A DNA stretch of 64,000 nucleotides from Paraburkholderia oxyphila NBRC 105797 (GTDB lineage: Bacteria; Pseudomonadota; Gammaproteobacteria; Burkholderiales; Burkholderiaceae). Shown piece by piece: positions 46,290 through 57,264 of this stretch (its first letter is position 1; each line of letters starts with the position of its first letter). A model generated the notes under the pieces. It was not told the origin of the DNA. It saw nothing but the letters and a program-made list of their open reading frames with translations, and made no database searches. The translations under genes were made by a program, and so were the position numbers. The DNA is taken from contig NZ_BAYD01000001.1 of assembly GCF_000685075.1 (NCBI RefSeq), positions 115,934-179,933 of the forward strand, in the 5' to 3' direction.

Positions 46290-48002
46290 ATGTCCGACCT
46301 GCAAACCTCCACCCCGAATACCGAATCTTTCGCGGCTCTGTTCGAAGAGTCGCTGACCCGCCAGGACATGCGCGCCGGCGAAGTCATCTCCGCTGAAGTC
46401 GTGCGCGTCGACCACAACTTCGTGGTCGTCAACGCTGGCCTGAAGTCCGAGGCATACATTCCCATCGAGGAATTCCTGAACGACCAGGGCGAAGTGGAGG
46501 TTCAGGCGGGCGATTTCGTTTCCGTCGCGATCGACGCGCTGGAAAACGGCTACGGCGACACCATCCTGTCGCGCGACAAGGCGAAGCGTCTCGCTTCGTG
46601 GCTGTCGCTGGAAAAGGCCCTCGACAACAACGAACTCGTGACCGGCACGATCACGGGCAAGGTCAAGGGCGGCATGACCGTCATGGTCAACGGCATCCGC
46701 GCGTTCCTGCCGGGTTCGCTCGTCGACACGCGTCCGGTCAAGGACACGACGCCGTACGAAGGCAAGACGCTCGAATTCCGCGTCATCAAGCTCGACCGCA
46801 AGCGTAACAACGTCGTGCTGTCGCGCCGCGCAGTGATCGAAGCCACGCAAGGCGAAGAGCGCGCAAAGCTGCTCGAGACGCTCAAGGAAGGCGCGATCGT
46901 CAACGGCGTGGTCAAGAACATCACCGACTACGGCGCGTTCGTGGACCTCGGCGGCATCGACGGCCTGCTGCACATCACCGACATCGCATGGCGTCGCGTG
47001 CGTCACCCGAGCGAAGTTCTCTCGGTTGGCCAGGAAGTCACCGCGAAGATCCTCAAGTTCGACCAGGAAAAGAACCGCGTTTCGCTCGGTATCAAGCAAC
47101 TGGGCGACGATCCGTGGGAAGGCATCTCGCGCCGTTACCCGTCGGGCACGCGTCTGTTCGGCAAGGTCACGAACATCACCGACTACGGCGCGTTCGTCGA
47201 AGTCGAATCGGGCATCGAAGGCCTGGTTCACGTGTCGGAAATGGACTGGACCAACAAGAACGTTGCTCCGTCGAAGGTTGTCCAGCTGGGCGACGAAGTC
47301 GAAGTCATGGTCCTTGAGATCGACGAAGACCGCCGCCGCATCTCGCTCGGCATGAAGCAGTGCAAGCCGAATCCGTGGGATGACTTCAGCCGCAACTTCA
47401 AGAAGGGCGACAAGCTGCAAGGCGCGATCAAGTCGATCACCGACTTCGGCGTCTTCATCGGTCTGCCTGGCGGCATCGACGGCCTCGTCCACCTTTCGGA
47501 CCTGTCGTGGTCGGAAACGGGCGAAGAAGCCGTTCGCAAGTACAAGAAGGGCGACGAAGTCGAAGCCGTGGTTCTGGGCATCGACGTCGAGAAGGAACGC
47601 ATCTCGCTCGGCATCAAGCAACTCGAAGGCGACCCGTTCAGCAACTTCGTCGCGATCAACGACAAGGGCGCAACGGTCGACGGCGTCGTGAAGTCGGTGG
47701 ACGCGAAGGGTGCGGTCATCACGCTGACGGCGGACGTCGAAGGCTACCTGCGTGCTTCGGAAATCGCGCAAGACCGCGTGGAAGATGCTCGCAACGTGCT
47801 GAAGGAAGGCGACAAGGTCAACGCGATGATCATCAACATCGATCGCAAGTCGCGTGGTATCAACCTGTCGATCAAGGCCAAGGATTCGGCTGAGACGCAG
47901 GAAGCGCTGCGCAGCATGTCGGCTGATTCGGGTCAGGCTGCCACCGGCACGACCAACCTCGGCGCGCTGCTCAAGGCCAAGCTCGACGGCCAGAACCAGT
48001 AA
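46290..48002 (+). CDS. rpsA: 30S ribosomal protein S1
   Basis: 570 aa with six S1/OB repeats, the last four highly similar (repeating [17 protein letters not shown](V/L)S and RISLGxKQ). The N-terminal repeats bind the ribosome and the rest bind mRNA. Codon use is more biased than its neighbours, fitting high expression. The start at 46290 ([14 protein letters not shown]) is used; an in-frame ATG six codons upstream (46272) is possible. The leader from cmk is 172 bases, room for S1 autoregulation. Confidence 0.97.
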   Translation: MSDLQTSTPNTESFAALFEESLTRQDMRAGEVISAEVVRVDHNFVVVNAGLKSEAYIPIEEFLNDQGEVEVQAGDFVSVAIDALENGYGDTILSRDKAKRLASWLSLEKALDNNELVTGTITGKVKGGMTVMVNGIRAFLPGSLVDTRPVKDTTPYEGKTLEFRVIKLDRKRNNVVLSRRAVIEATQGEERAKLLETLKEGAIVNGVVKNITDYGAFVDLGGIDGLLHITDIAWRRVRHPSEVLSVGQEVTAKILKFDQEKNRVSLGIKQLGDDPWEGISRRYPSGTRLFGKVTNITDYGAFVEVESGIEGLVHVSEMDWTNKNVAPSKVVQLGDEVEVMVLEIDEDRRRISLGMKQCKPNPWDDFSRNFKKGDKLQGAIKSITDFGVFIGLPGGIDGLVHLSDLSWSETGEEAVRKYKKGDEVEAVVLGIDVEKERISLGIKQLEGDPFSNFVAINDKGATVDGVVKSVDAKGAVITLTADVEGYLRASEIAQDRVEDARNVLKEGDKVNAMIINIDRKSRGINLSIKAKDSAETQEALRSMSADSGQAATGTTNLGALLKAKLDGQNQ

Positions 48003-48027
48003 GCCTCAAACGGGGGCAAGCTGAAGT

Positions 48028-48351
48028 ATGACCAAATCTGAATTGGTCGCGCAGCTGGCTACGCGATTTCCGCAACTGGTTCTCAAGGATGCGGATTTCG
48101 CGGTCAAGACGATGCTCGATGCGATGTCCGAGGCGCTTGCCAAGGGCCATCGCATCGAAATTCGCGGCTTTGGCAGCTTCGGCCTGAATCGTCGGCCGTC
48201 GCGCGTGGGACGCAATCCCAAGTCGGGTGAAAAGGTGCTGGTGCCTGAGAAGTTCGTGCCGCATTTCAAGCCGGGCAAGGAGTTGCGCGAGCGCGTCGAC
48301 CGCAATTCGGGCGAGCCGCTGAAGGCAGACGAGCCGGACGACGATCTGTAA
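48028..48351 (+). CDS. ihfB: Integration host factor subunit beta
   Basis: 107 aa DNA-bending protein of the HU/IHF family. [17 protein letters not shown] opens the helical base. The beta-arm carries [21 protein letters not shown] with the Pro that intercalates DNA. The C-terminal tail past [13 protein letters not shown] is longer than in E. coli, as usual for this group. It pairs with IhfA encoded elsewhere. It lies 25 bases after rpsA, the typical place. Confidence 0.96.
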   Translation: MTKSELVAQLATRFPQLVLKDADFAVKTMLDAMSEALAKGHRIEIRGFGSFGLNRRPSRVGRNPKSGEKVLVPEKFVPHFKPGKELRERVDRNSGEPLKADEPDDDL

Positions 48352-48420
48352 GCGCCGCAGGGGTTTTGCAGCGGTTGCAGCCGTTGGCGGTCAATGCCAG
48401 ATGGCCAGTGCATGGACCGG

Positions 48421-48460
48421 AAAAAGCGCAGGGTTTTTCGAAACCCGGCGCTTTTTTTTC
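48421..48460 (+). terminator. Strong terminator after ihfB
   Basis: AAAAAGCGC-A-GGGTTT, loop TTCG, AAACCC-G-GCGCTTTTTTTT. It ends the aromatic/rpsA/ihfB transcript. The rest of the 312-base gap to lapA shows no further gene. Confidence 0.92.
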
Positions 48461-48663
48461 GTCCACAGTTTTGGGAGGGTGGCGGGCTCCCCGAGCGCGG
48501 CCTTGCGCGCGCGTATTGCCCACGCGCGGCTTGCGGCTTCGCGCACGTGCCGGCTCGCAAGCCGTTCCATTACAATACGGGACACTTCGGCGCGGCCGAT
48601 GCTGCGGTGCGGCAGACAATCCGCGCCGGCGCTTCTTTCCTGTAACTGCCAAGAGAATCCTTC

Positions 48664-48957
48664 ATGAGATTGATCGCCTGGGTGATCCGTGTGCTGGTGT
48701 TCGTACTGCTGCTGGTGCTTGCACTGGGCAATACGGATCCCGCGACGCTGCACTTCCTGGCCGGCTATTCGTGGCAGGCTCCGTTGATCCTGATCGGCCT
48801 CGCGTTCTTCGTGGTCGGGCTGCTGGCCGGGCTGCTTTCGGCGCTGCCGCCCCTGTTCCGGCTGCGCATGGAGAACGGCCGCTTGAAGCGCGATCTGCGC
48901 AGCGCGAAGGAAACGCCGGCGACGCCCGCGGAACCGCCGCTGCCGCCGCTCATTTGA
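48664..48957 (+). CDS. lapA: LapA-domain inner-membrane protein
   Basis: 97 aa with two transmembrane helices (about 5-22 and 40-62) separated by a short loop (NTDPATLHFLAGYSWQ), then a basic, coiled cytoplasmic tail (RLRMENGRLKRDLRS). This is the DUF1049/LapA layout. LapA works with LapB, encoded next, to couple LPS assembly to FtsH control of LpxC. It stands 105 bases before lapB. Confidence 0.88.
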   Translation: MRLIAWVIRVLVFVLLLVLALGNTDPATLHFLAGYSWQAPLILIGLAFFVVGLLAGLLSALPPLFRLRMENGRLKRDLRSAKETPATPAEPPLPPLI

Positions 48958-49062
48958 TTCGATTTGCCGTGCCGTATGTCGTAGATGTCTCATAGGCGCT
49001 TGCCAGGCGTTTCATAGGTATCCGCGGCGCGCGGCCTGATTACCGCTCATACCATCGCTCGC

Positions 49063-50238
49063 ATGGATCTCGATTTTTGGTGGCTGCTCGTCATTCCCGT
49101 CGCGTTTGCGCTCGGCTGGATGGCGTCGCGCTACGACCTGAAGGCGCTGCTTTCCGAAAGCGCCAATCTGCCGCGCTCGTATTTCCGCGGCCTGAACTTC
49201 CTGCTCAACGAGCAGCCCGATAAGGCCATCGACGCTTTTATCGAGGTCGCCAAGCTCGACCCTGAAACCGTCGAGCTGCACTTCGCGCTCGGCAACCTGT
49301 TTCGCCGCCGCGGCGAGACCGATCGCGCGATTCGCGTGCACCAGAATCTGCTGTCGCGCCCGGACCTGCCCGTGAACGAGCGCGATCACGCGCTCTATGA
49401 ACTCGGCCAGGACTTCCTGAAAGCCGGCATGCTCGATCGCGCCGAAGAGACGTTCAGCATGCTCAAGTCCGGTGACTATGCGCAGGGCGCGCAGCGTGCG
49501 CTGCTCACCATCTACGAGATCGAAAAGGACTGGAACCGCTCGATCGAGACCGCGCGCCTGCTCGAAACCATGGGGGCGCCGTCGCTCGACCTCGAAATCG
49601 CGCAGTTCCATTGCGAGCTCGCGCAAGAGGCGCTGCAGCGCAAGAACCCGGACGAGGCGCGGCGCCAGCTCGCGCTCGCGCTCAAGGCCAATGAGCAGAA
49701 CGTGCGCGCGACGATACTCGGGGGCGACGTGGATGCCGCGAGCGGCGACTGGCAAGCCGCGCTCGCGCAGTGGAAGCGCGTCGAGGCGCAGAATCCCGCC
49801 TATCTGCCGCTGGTGGCCGAGAAGGTCATGAAGGGCTACGAGGCGCTGGACCGCGCGCAGGAGGGGGCGCAGCTGCTCACCGAATGGGTCGACCGCCATT
49901 CCTCGAACGATCTGCTCGACGTCGCCTATAAATACGTTGCCGAGCTGAGCGGCCCGGACGCGGCCCACACGCTCGCCCGCACGCAGATGCAGAAGTCGCC
50001 GAATCTCGCTGGCATGACGCGTCTGCTCGAAGCGCAGCAGGCCAGCGCCGAAGAGCCGCGGCGCAGCGAGCTCGAGCTCATGCGCAAGCTGATCCAGCAG
50101 CGCACCAAGAATCTGCCACGTTACACGTGCCAGAACTGTGGCTTCCGGGCGCGCCTGTTCTACTGGCAGTGCCCCGGCTGCAGCGGCTGGGAAACCTATG
50201 CGCCGCGCCGCGTCGAGCCCATCCCGGCATCGAGCTGA
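49063..50238 (+). CDS. lapB: Lipopolysaccharide assembly protein B (YciM)
   Basis: 391 aa. The N-terminal membrane anchor is FWWLLVIPVAFALGWMASR. About six to nine TPR units follow (NFLLNEQPDKAIDAFIEVAK; ALGNLFRRRGETDRAIRVHQ). The C-terminal rubredoxin-like zinc finger has two CxxC pairs (YTCQNCGF; WQCPGCSGW). This is exactly the LapB architecture, acting as adaptor for FtsH proteolysis of LpxC at the inner membrane. The partner lapA is upstream, and LPS-precursor genes (ugd, rfaE1, rfaD) follow. Confidence 0.95.
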   Translation: MDLDFWWLLVIPVAFALGWMASRYDLKALLSESANLPRSYFRGLNFLLNEQPDKAIDAFIEVAKLDPETVELHFALGNLFRRRGETDRAIRVHQNLLSRPDLPVNERDHALYELGQDFLKAGMLDRAEETFSMLKSGDYAQGAQRALLTIYEIEKDWNRSIETARLLETMGAPSLDLEIAQFHCELAQEALQRKNPDEARRQLALALKANEQNVRATILGGDVDAASGDWQAALAQWKRVEAQNPAYLPLVAEKVMKGYEALDRAQEGAQLLTEWVDRHSSNDLLDVAYKYVAELSGPDAAHTLARTQMQKSPNLAGMTRLLEAQQASAEEPRRSELELMRKLIQQRTKNLPRYTCQNCGFRARLFYWQCPGCSGWETYAPRRVEPIPASS

Positions 50239-50382
50239 TGCGCGAGGCGCCCAATTTGAAGGCGCATGGCGTGCGCGTTTGCGAGGCCCGACGCCGACGC
50301 CACTGAGCGAGCGGGCGCCGCCTGCCGGGTGCGCAGCGGCGCCTATGCAACACCTACTTCCGAATCTGTCACCGGAGCGCGT

Positions 50383-51798
50383 ATGAAAATCACCATTATC
50401 GGTACCGGCTACGTCGGCCTCGTCACCGGGGCGTGCCTTGCCGAAATCGGTCACGACGTGTTCTGTCTCGACGTCGATCCGCGCAAGATCGACATCCTGA
50501 ACGGCGGCGGCGTGCCGATCCACGAGCCGGGTCTGCTCGAACTCATCCAGCGCAACCGCAAGGCGCGCCGCATCACGTTTTCCACCGACGTCGCCGCGAG
50601 CGTCGAACATGGCGAAGTGCAGTTCATCGCCGTGGGCACGCCGCCCGACGAAGACGGCTCGGCGGATCTGCAGTACGTGCTCGAGGCCGCGCGCAGCATC
50701 GGCCGCTACATGAACGGCTTCAAGGTGATCGTCGACAAGTCGACGGTGCCCGTGGGCACCGCCCAGCGCGTCCAGGACGTGCTCGCCGAAGAGCTCGCCA
50801 AACGCGGACTCGGCGCGAGCAACCAGCACCGCTTCTCGGTGGTCTCGAACCCCGAGTTCCTGAAGGAGGGCGCGGCCGTCGACGACTTCATGCGCCCGGA
50901 CCGCATCATCATCGGCATCGACGAAGATGCGAACGGCGAGCTCGCGCGCGAGAAGATGAAGCGCCTCTACGCGCCGTTCAACCGCAACCACGAGCGCACC
51001 ATCTACATGGACGTGCGCTCGGCCGAATTCACGAAGTACGCGGCCAATGCCATGCTCGCGACACGCATCTCGTTCATGAACGAGATGGCGAATCTCGCCG
51101 ACCGCGTGGGCGCCGACATCGAGTCGGTGCGGCGCGGCATCGGCTCCGATCCGCGCATCGGCTATCACTTTCTTTACGCGGGCTGCGGCTACGGCGGCTC
51201 CTGCTTCCCGAAGGACGTGCAGGCGCTGATCCGCACGGCCGCCGAGTCGGGCCAGAACCTGCGCATCCTGGAAGCGGTCGAGGACGTGAACCACGGCCAG
51301 AAGGACGTGCTCGTGGACAAGATCGTGAAGTCGATCGGCGCGGACCTCACGGGCAAGCACTTCGCCGTGTGGGGTCTCGCGTTCAAGCCGAACACCGACG
51401 ACATGCGCGAGGCGCCGAGCCGCCGCCTGATTGCCGAGCTGCTCGCGCGCGGCGCGACGGTCTCGGCCTACGATCCGGTTGCGACCGACGAAGCGCGGCG
51501 CGTGTTCGCGCTCGATCTCGCCAACGCGCCGGATCAGCACGCGCGCCTCACCTTCGCAGCGAACCAGGACGACACGCTCGCGGGCGCGGATGCGCTCGTG
51601 ATCGTCACCGAATGGACGGCATTCAAGGCCCCCGACTTCGAGTATCTGAAAGAGGAGCTGAAGGCGCCGCGCATTTTCGACGGACGCAACCTCTATGAGC
51701 CGGACGCGATGGCGGAGCTCGGCTTTGACTATCACTCGATTGGACGGCCTCATGTCAAACTCGTCAACCAAGCAAGCGATGCAACCCCAGCAGCCTGA
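50383..51798 (+). CDS. ugd: UDP-glucose 6-dehydrogenase
   Basis: 471 aa NAD-dependent enzyme that makes UDP-glucuronate, the precursor of Ara4N for lipid A and of capsule sugars. The N-terminal fold is [20 protein letters not shown]. Thr/Glu motifs are [14 protein letters not shown], and the catalytic Cys274 is in [12 protein letters not shown]. The C-terminal domain contains [17 protein letters not shown]. The start at 50383 matches the fold. In Burkholderia Ara4N is essential, so this gene is probably important. It overlaps rfaE1 by 47 bases. Confidence 0.96.
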   Translation: MKITIIGTGYVGLVTGACLAEIGHDVFCLDVDPRKIDILNGGGVPIHEPGLLELIQRNRKARRITFSTDVAASVEHGEVQFIAVGTPPDEDGSADLQYVLEAARSIGRYMNGFKVIVDKSTVPVGTAQRVQDVLAEELAKRGLGASNQHRFSVVSNPEFLKEGAAVDDFMRPDRIIIGIDEDANGELAREKMKRLYAPFNRNHERTIYMDVRSAEFTKYAANAMLATRISFMNEMANLADRVGADIESVRRGIGSDPRIGYHFLYAGCGYGGSCFPKDVQALIRTAAESGQNLRILEAVEDVNHGQKDVLVDKIVKSIGADLTGKHFAVWGLAFKPNTDDMREAPSRRLIAELLARGATVSAYDPVATDEARRVFALDLANAPDQHARLTFAANQDDTLAGADALVIVTEWTAFKAPDFEYLKEELKAPRIFDGRNLYEPDAMAELGFDYHSIGRPHVKLVNQASDATPAA

Positions 51799-52753
51799 GA
51801 ACGCGACGCTCGCGCCCGAGGTGACGGTCGTGCCGCGCGAGAAGTTCGCCGCGTCACGCGTGCTGGTGGTGGGCGACGTGATGCTCGACCGCTACTGGTT
51901 CGGCGATGTCAACCGTATCTCGCCGGAGGCGCCGGTGCCCGTGGTGCACGTGCAGCGTCAGGAAGACCGCCTCGGCGGCGCAGCCAACGTCGCGCGCAAC
52001 GCGGCGGCGCTCGGCGCGAGCGCCGGGCTCCTGTGCGTGGTGGGGCATGACGAGCCGGGCGAGCGCATCGTCGAGCTGCTCGGCGAGAGCCATGTGAACG
52101 CGTATCTCGAGCGCGATCCCGAGCTGCCCACCACGATCAAGCTGCGCGTGCTCTCGCGCCAGCAACAGTTGCTGCGCGTGGACTTCGAAAAGTCGCCGAC
52201 GCATGAGGCCCTGCTCGCGGGCCTCGCGCGCTTCGACGCACTGCTGCCCACCCACGACGTGATCCTCATGTCCGACTACGCCAAGGGTGGCCTCACGCAT
52301 GTCACGCAGATGATCTCGAAGGCGCGCGCCGCGGGCAAATCGGTGCTGGTCGATCCGAAGGGCGATGACTGGGAGCGCTATCGCGGCGCGAGCATCATCA
52401 CGCCGAACCGCGCCGAGCTGCGTGAAGTGGTGGGCACCTGGAAGTCCGAAGCAGATCTGCTCGCGCGCGTGACGAAGCTGCGCCACGAATTGCAGTTCGA
52501 CGCGCTGCTGCTCACGCGCTCGGAGGAGGGTATGACGCTCTTTTCCAATGACGGCGTGCTGCACGCGCCGGCCGTCGCACGCGAAGTGTATGATGTCTCG
52601 GGTGCCGGCGACACCGTGATCGCGACCGTCGCGGCCTCGCTGGGCGCGGGCCTTTCGCTCGTCGAGGCCGTTGCGCTCGCGAACCGCGCCGCCGGTATCG
52701 TGGTCGGCAAGCTCGGCACCGCCACCGTCGACTACGACGAACTCTTTCAATGA
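51752..52753 (+). CDS. rfaE1: D-glycero-beta-D-manno-heptose-7-phosphate kinase
   Basis: 333 aa PfkB-family sugar kinase. [20 protein letters not shown] and [19 protein letters not shown] are the substrate side, and the C-terminal [16 protein letters not shown] carries the catalytic Asp. Only the kinase half of E. coli HldE is present; the nucleotidyltransferase half is not in the window and must be a separate gene. The start (51752, MSNSSTKQ) lies inside ugd; an in-frame Met at 51779 is an alternative. It feeds ADP-heptose for the LPS inner core. Confidence 0.93.
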   Translation: MSNSSTKQAMQPQQPENATLAPEVTVVPREKFAASRVLVVGDVMLDRYWFGDVNRISPEAPVPVVHVQRQEDRLGGAANVARNAAALGASAGLLCVVGHDEPGERIVELLGESHVNAYLERDPELPTTIKLRVLSRQQQLLRVDFEKSPTHEALLAGLARFDALLPTHDVILMSDYAKGGLTHVTQMISKARAAGKSVLVDPKGDDWERYRGASIITPNRAELREVVGTWKSEADLLARVTKLRHELQFDALLLTRSEEGMTLFSNDGVLHAPAVAREVYDVSGAGDTVIATVAASLGAGLSLVEAVALANRAAGIVVGKLGTATVDYDELFQ

Positions 52754-52883
52754 CGTTCCGCGCGTGGCCGCGCTGCTGAACTCCATGAGCGCAATGAGCG
52801 TGGCTACTCGACGGGCGCGGTGAGGCAGGGATTTCCGGAGAGTTTTCCCGGCCTCGCATGAACCTCTTCACCGCAGAACTATC

Positions 52884-53876
52884 ATGACCCTCATTGTGAC
52901 CGGCGCGGCCGGCTTCATCGGCAGCAACATCGTCAAGGCGCTGAACGAACGCGGCGAAGACCGCATCATCGCCGTCGACAATCTCACCCGCGCGGACAAG
53001 TTCAAGAATCTCGTCGATTGCGAGATCGACGATTACCTCGACAAGACCGAGTTCGTCGAGCGCTTTGCGCGCGGCGATTTCGGCAAGGTGCGCGCGGTGT
53101 TCCACGAAGGCGCCTGCTCGGACACCATGGAATCCGACGGCCGCTACATGATGGACAACAACTTCCGCTATAGCCGTGCGGTGCTCGACACCTGCCTCGC
53201 GCAGCGCGCGCAGTTTCTCTATGCATCGTCGGCGGCGATTTATGGCGGGTCGAGCCGTTTCGTCGAAGACCGCGAAGTGGAAGCGCCGCTGAACGTCTAC
53301 GGCTATTCGAAGTTCCTGTTCGACCAGGTGATCCGCCGCATGCTGCCCACCGCGCAAAGCCAGATTGCGGGCTTTCGCTACTTCAATGTGTACGGTCCGC
53401 GCGAGACGCACAAAGGCCGCATGGCTTCGGTGGCGTTCCATAACTTCAACCAGTTCCGCGCCGAAGGCCGCGTGAAGCTGTTCGGCGAGTACAACGGCTA
53501 TGCGCCGGGCGAGCAGACGCGCGACTTCGTTTCCGTCGAAGACGTCGTGAAGGTCAACCTGTTCTTCTTCGATCATCCCGAGAAGACCGGCATCTTCAAT
53601 CTCGGCAGCGGCCGCGCCCAGCCGTTCAACGACATCGCGAGCACGGTGGTCAACACGCTGCGCGTGATGGAAGGCAAGGGCGCGCTCACGCTCGAAGAGC
53701 AGGTGCAGCAGGGGCTCATCGAGTACATCGCGTTCCCCGACGCGCTGCGCGGCAAGTACCAGTGCTTCACGCAGGCCGATCTCGGCAAGCTGCGCGCCGC
53801 GGGCTACGATGCGCCGTTCCTGACGGTGCAAGAGGGTGTGGACCGCTACGTGCGTTGGCTGTCCGGCCAGGTGTAA
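52884..53876 (+). CDS. rfaD: ADP-L-glycero-D-manno-heptose 6-epimerase
   Basis: 330 aa extended SDR enzyme. The NADP fold is [16 protein letters not shown], the catalytic Ser/Tyr/Lys are in [11 protein letters not shown] and [10 protein letters not shown], and [11 protein letters not shown] is typical. It converts ADP-D,D-heptose to ADP-L,D-heptose, the last step before transfer to LPS. It lies 130 bases after rfaE1 (same pathway). Confidence 0.97.
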   Translation: MTLIVTGAAGFIGSNIVKALNERGEDRIIAVDNLTRADKFKNLVDCEIDDYLDKTEFVERFARGDFGKVRAVFHEGACSDTMESDGRYMMDNNFRYSRAVLDTCLAQRAQFLYASSAAIYGGSSRFVEDREVEAPLNVYGYSKFLFDQVIRRMLPTAQSQIAGFRYFNVYGPRETHKGRMASVAFHNFNQFRAEGRVKLFGEYNGYAPGEQTRDFVSVEDVVKVNLFFFDHPEKTGIFNLGSGRAQPFNDIASTVVNTLRVMEGKGALTLEEQVQQGLIEYIAFPDALRGKYQCFTQADLGKLRAAGYDAPFLTVQEGVDRYVRWLSGQV

Positions 53877-53954
53877 GCGAAGGCCGCGTCTCCCTAAACT
53901 GGACTCTCCTCGCCGGCGATGGTCGCCGGCGTTGGGCATCAACGGAGATCCAGC

Positions 53955-54332
53955 ATGATCAAGCAATTGCTCGCCGCGGCAGCGCTCGTTGCCGCATTCG
54001 GCCAGGTGTTCGCGGCCGTGGACGTCAACACGGCCAACGAGGATGCGCTGCGCGGCATCAAGGGCATCGGGCCCGCGCGCGCCAAGGCCATTCTCGACGA
54101 GCGTGGAGCACATGGACCGTTCAAGGACGCGTCCGATCTCGGCAAGCGTGTGAAGGGCCTCGGTGGTCACACCGTCGAACGTTTGGAGGCCGAAGGATTG
54201 TCGGTCGGGCCTGCGAATGCGCAGGCGACGCAATCGACTCAAGCGGCGGCGGCACAGTCCGGCGCGAAGAGTGCCCCTGCGAAGGCCGGAGCCACGCAGC
54301 CGCAAGGCGCGACGGTGGCCGTCAAGAAGTAG
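53955..54332 (+). CDS. ComEA-like helix-hairpin-helix DNA-binding protein
   Basis: 125 aa. The signal peptide is MIKQLLAAAALVAAFGQVF. Two HhH motifs follow: NTANEDALRGIKGIGPARAK and DASDLGKRVKGLGGHTVERL. The tail is Ala/Gln/Lys-rich. Periplasmic ComEA proteins bind incoming DNA during transformation. No comEC or pilus genes lie here, so competence in this strain is not shown. GGAGA precedes the start. Confidence 0.88.
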   Translation: MIKQLLAAAALVAAFGQVFAAVDVNTANEDALRGIKGIGPARAKAILDERGAHGPFKDASDLGKRVKGLGGHTVERLEAEGLSVGPANAQATQSTQAAAAQSGAKSAPAKAGATQPQGATVAVKK

Positions 54333-54458
54333 TGCTTGCCGCTTCTTCGTATTGCGTCACAGCCGTGCGACCGCCCGGGGCGATCGCCAGCAGCGGTTGC
54401 ACGGCTCCCCGCGGCTCGCGGGGCCAGTCTCCTTCCGGCGTCGCTGCGGCGGCGCTGA

Positions 54459-54485
54459 CCCGCGGCCCAGGCCGCGGGCTTTTTG
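54459..54485 (+). terminator. Terminator in the comEA-cysM gap
   Basis: CCCGCGGC, loop CCAG, GCCGCGGG, then CTTTTTG. Another GC hairpin (CCCCGCG-GCT-CGCGGGG, 54407-54423) lies just upstream. The 318-base gap otherwise shows no gene. Confidence 0.75.
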
Positions 54486-54650
54486 CGAGCCTCGCGTGCT
54501 GGCCCTGGATTGGCCGTGAAGCAGGGCGGCGAAGCGAGCCCTGGATGACATCCCTTACGCCTTCAGGGGTCGCCAGCGCCGGGTGGCTGCGTGGTTTAGA
54601 ATCGAAAAGTTACCCAATTTCGCCAGACCGGCGCCCGACCGCCATTACTT

Positions 54651-55553
54651 ATGCCATACAAGACCATTGAAGACACGATCGGCAACACGCCGCTCGTGCA
54701 GCTCGTCCGCTTGCCCGACGACGAGATTCGCGCCCGCAACAACATCGTGCTGGCCAAGCTGGAAGGCAATAATCCGGCGGGCTCGGTGAAGGACCGGCCG
54801 GCGCTTTCGATGATCCGCAAGGCCGAAGAACGTGGCCGCATCAAGCCGGGCGATACGCTGATCGAAGCCACGAGCGGCAACACCGGCATCGCGCTGGCCA
54901 TGGCCGCGGCCATTCGCGGCTACAAGATGATTCTGATCATGCCCGAGGACCTGTCGGTCGAGCGTCGCCAGAGCATGGCCGCCTACGGCGCCGAGATCAT
55001 GCTCACGCCCGTAAAGGGCGGCATGGAATACGCGCGCGATCTCGCCGAGCAGATGCAGCGCGACGGCAAGGGCATCATCCTCGACCAGTTCGCCAACCCC
55101 GACAATCCGCTGGCGCATTACGAGGGCACGGGTCCGGAAATCTGGCGCGAGACCGAAGGGCGCATCACGCACTTCGTCTCGTCGATGGGCACGACGGGCA
55201 CGATCATGGGCACGTCGCAGTATCTGAAAGAGCAGAATCCGGCGATCGAGATCGTCGGTGCGCAGCCCGAAGAGGGCTCGCGCATTCCCGGCATCCGCAA
55301 GTGGCCGGAAGCCTACATGCCGAAGATCTTCGATCGCAGCCGCGTGGACCGCACCGAAAGCGTGAGCCAGGCCGCCGCCGAAGCGATGGCGCGCCGACTC
55401 GCGTCGGTGGAGGGCATTTTCGCGGGGATTTCGTCGGGCGGCGCGTGCGAAGTGGCGATGCGCCTCGCGCGTCAGGTCGAGAATGCGACGATCGTATTCA
55501 TCGTCTGCGACCGCGGCGACCGTTATCTGTCGACGGGTGTGTTTCCGGCCTGA
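54651..55553 (+). CDS. cysM: Cysteine synthase B
   Basis: 300 aa PLP enzyme that makes cysteine from O-acetylserine with sulfide or thiosulfate. The N-terminal IGNTPLVQLVRLP, PLP Lys47 in EGNNPAGSVKDRPAL, the TSGNTGIALAMAA loop and GISSGGACEVAMRLA are all intact. The shorter, CysM-type active-site loop favours cysM over cysK. It is last in the rightward block, ending before a convergent terminator. Confidence 0.94.
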   Translation: MPYKTIEDTIGNTPLVQLVRLPDDEIRARNNIVLAKLEGNNPAGSVKDRPALSMIRKAEERGRIKPGDTLIEATSGNTGIALAMAAAIRGYKMILIMPEDLSVERRQSMAAYGAEIMLTPVKGGMEYARDLAEQMQRDGKGIILDQFANPDNPLAHYEGTGPEIWRETEGRITHFVSSMGTTGTIMGTSQYLKEQNPAIEIVGAQPEEGSRIPGIRKWPEAYMPKIFDRSRVDRTESVSQAAAEAMARRLASVEGIFAGISSGGACEVAMRLARQVENATIVFIVCDRGDRYLSTGVFPA

Positions 55554-55650
55554 TTAGTGGCCCGATTTTCGGCATGAATTCCGGTCGCCTTTCCAGGCCA
55601 GTCTTCCAGACCGGACGGTAAGGGCCGAAACCGGCGCCTGAACTGAAAAC

Positions 55651-55682
55651 GGGCGGCGTGTCTCTCGCGAGACGCGCCGCCC
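55651..55682. terminator. Bidirectional hairpin between cysM and mltB
   Basis: GGGCGGCG-T-GTCTC, loop TCGC, GAGAC-G-CGCCGCCC. Read leftward it is followed by GTTTTCAG. It separates the convergent cysM and mltB genes. Confidence 0.75.
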
Positions 55683-55720
55683 GTTGTGCTTTGCGCAGGG
55701 GCCTCGTTCGTCAGTGGCGC

Positions 55721-57001
55721 TTATTGCCGCTGTGCCTGCCGCTGTGTCGACTGCGCGCCGCCGTTCGAGCCGACGTCGTTCGTCGCGAGCATCTGCGCCT
55801 TCACGCGTTCACCGAGCTGGTAGACCGCGAGCGCGTAGAAGAAGCTGCGGTTGTAGCGCGTAAGCACATAGAAGTTCTTCAGCCCCAGCATGTACTCGGT
55901 CGGGCGCCCAGGCGTGGGCAGGTCGACGACCGTGACCGGCGTGCCGCCCTCGGCGGCGAGATCCACATTCGGCTCGTTCAGGGCGAGGCCCGAGCGCAGC
56001 AATTGCCCGAGCGGCAGGCGCGGTTCGGGCTTGCCGTCGGCGGCGGCTTGCGCGATGCCCTGGCTGCCCGCATCGTCGGCGATCTTCCACACCACCGGGC
56101 GGCCCGATTCCCAGCCGTTCTGCTTCAGATAGTTCGCGACGCTGCCGATCGCGTCGGCCGGGCTATTGCGCAGATCGATATGGTGATCGCCCTCGTAATC
56201 GACCGCGTATTGCACGATGCTGCTCGGCAGGAACTGCGGAATGCCGATCGCGCCCGTGTACGAGCCGAGCACCGAGCTCGGATCGATCTCAGAGCCGCGC
56301 GTCCACACCAGATAGTCTTCGAGGTTCTTGCGGAACGTCGCCATGCGGTCGGCGCGATTGGGCGTGTTCGGATAATCGAAGGCGAGCGTGGTGAGCGCGT
56401 CGAGCACGCGGAAGTTGCCCATGTAGCGCCCGTAGATCGTCTCCACGCCGATGATGCCGACGATCACCTCGGGCGGCACGCCGAACTCATCGGCCGCACG
56501 TTGCAGCGTGGCCTGGTTCGCGCGCCAGAAGCGCACCCCCGCGTTGATGCGCACCGGGTCGAGAAAACGCGCCTGGTAGGCGCGCCAGTTCTTCGCGCTC
56601 GGCGTGGGCGAGGGCGTGACGAGCTTCACGGCCGTGGCCGAATAGCTCACGGTCGAGAACAGCGCGTGCAGCGCGTCGGCATTGAAGTCGTAGCGCGCGA
56701 CCATGTCGTTGATGAACGTGTCGACATTGGCGTTGTTCACGTAGCGCTGCGGAACGATTTCCTCTTCGAACGTCTGGCCTTGCGGGGCGCTTTGCGGCGG
56801 CGCCTGGATGGGCTGTGCGGGCGCCGCTTGCGTCGTCTGGGGCGCTTTGCTCGCCTGGGCCGGTTGCATCGATTTCGTCGATTGCGCCTGCTCGGCGCAT
56901 GCGGACAGCATAGCCGCGGCGCAAAGCGCGAGCGCGAAAGACTTGATGCGCGGTTGGCTGAAGGCGGGTGAAACGGACGGGTGCGCGGACTTTTGCGTCA
57001 T
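55721..57001 (-). CDS. mltB: Lytic murein transglycosylase B (GH103)
   Basis: 426 aa outer-membrane lipoprotein that cleaves peptidoglycan. The N-terminal hydrophobic segment ends in the lipobox LSAC (Cys35). A Gln/Ala/Pro-rich linker follows to about 85. The catalytic domain has the acid Glu in GIIGVETIYGRYMG, then NFRVLDALTTLAFDYP and GAIGIPQFLPSSI. The start at 57001 (MTQKSAHPSV) is set by the lipoprotein signal; a longer frame would begin in Arg-rich sequence. Confidence 0.93.
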   Translation of the reverse strand: MTQKSAHPSVSPAFSQPRIKSFALALCAAAMLSACAEQAQSTKSMQPAQASKAPQTTQAAPAQPIQAPPQSAPQGQTFEEEIVPQRYVNNANVDTFINDMVARYDFNADALHALFSTVSYSATAVKLVTPSPTPSAKNWRAYQARFLDPVRINAGVRFWRANQATLQRAADEFGVPPEVIVGIIGVETIYGRYMGNFRVLDALTTLAFDYPNTPNRADRMATFRKNLEDYLVWTRGSEIDPSSVLGSYTGAIGIPQFLPSSIVQYAVDYEGDHHIDLRNSPADAIGSVANYLKQNGWESGRPVVWKIADDAGSQGIAQAAADGKPEPRLPLGQLLRSGLALNEPNVDLAAEGGTPVTVVDLPTPGRPTEYMLGLKNFYVLTRYNRSFFYALAVYQLGERVKAQMLATNDVGSNGGAQSTQRQAQRQ

Positions 57002-57264
57002 GGCAGGCGGGCGGGTTGGAACGAGAGGACGTGATGCGGCGCAGTATACCCGAGCGCCCCGTACCAAAAGGTGTGGACGTGCGGCGGGCGTGGGCTCGCG
57101 GGTGCCGCACGGGTGGGCTGTGGTAACGTGACGATTGTCCGCGCTCGAACGCGGCCCGCGCGACTGTTGCAAAACCCTGCGCAGCACACCCGACGAAGAT
57201 CTGATGGAGACCCGCAGCGCGCGCTCGAGACAGGCCCGAGCGCACGGTGCGGCCAGTACTGGAC

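Noticed and set aside
49012..51771. 919-codon minus-strand frame opposite lapB-ugd
   Set aside because: Antisense composition, no start context, crosses gene boundaries.
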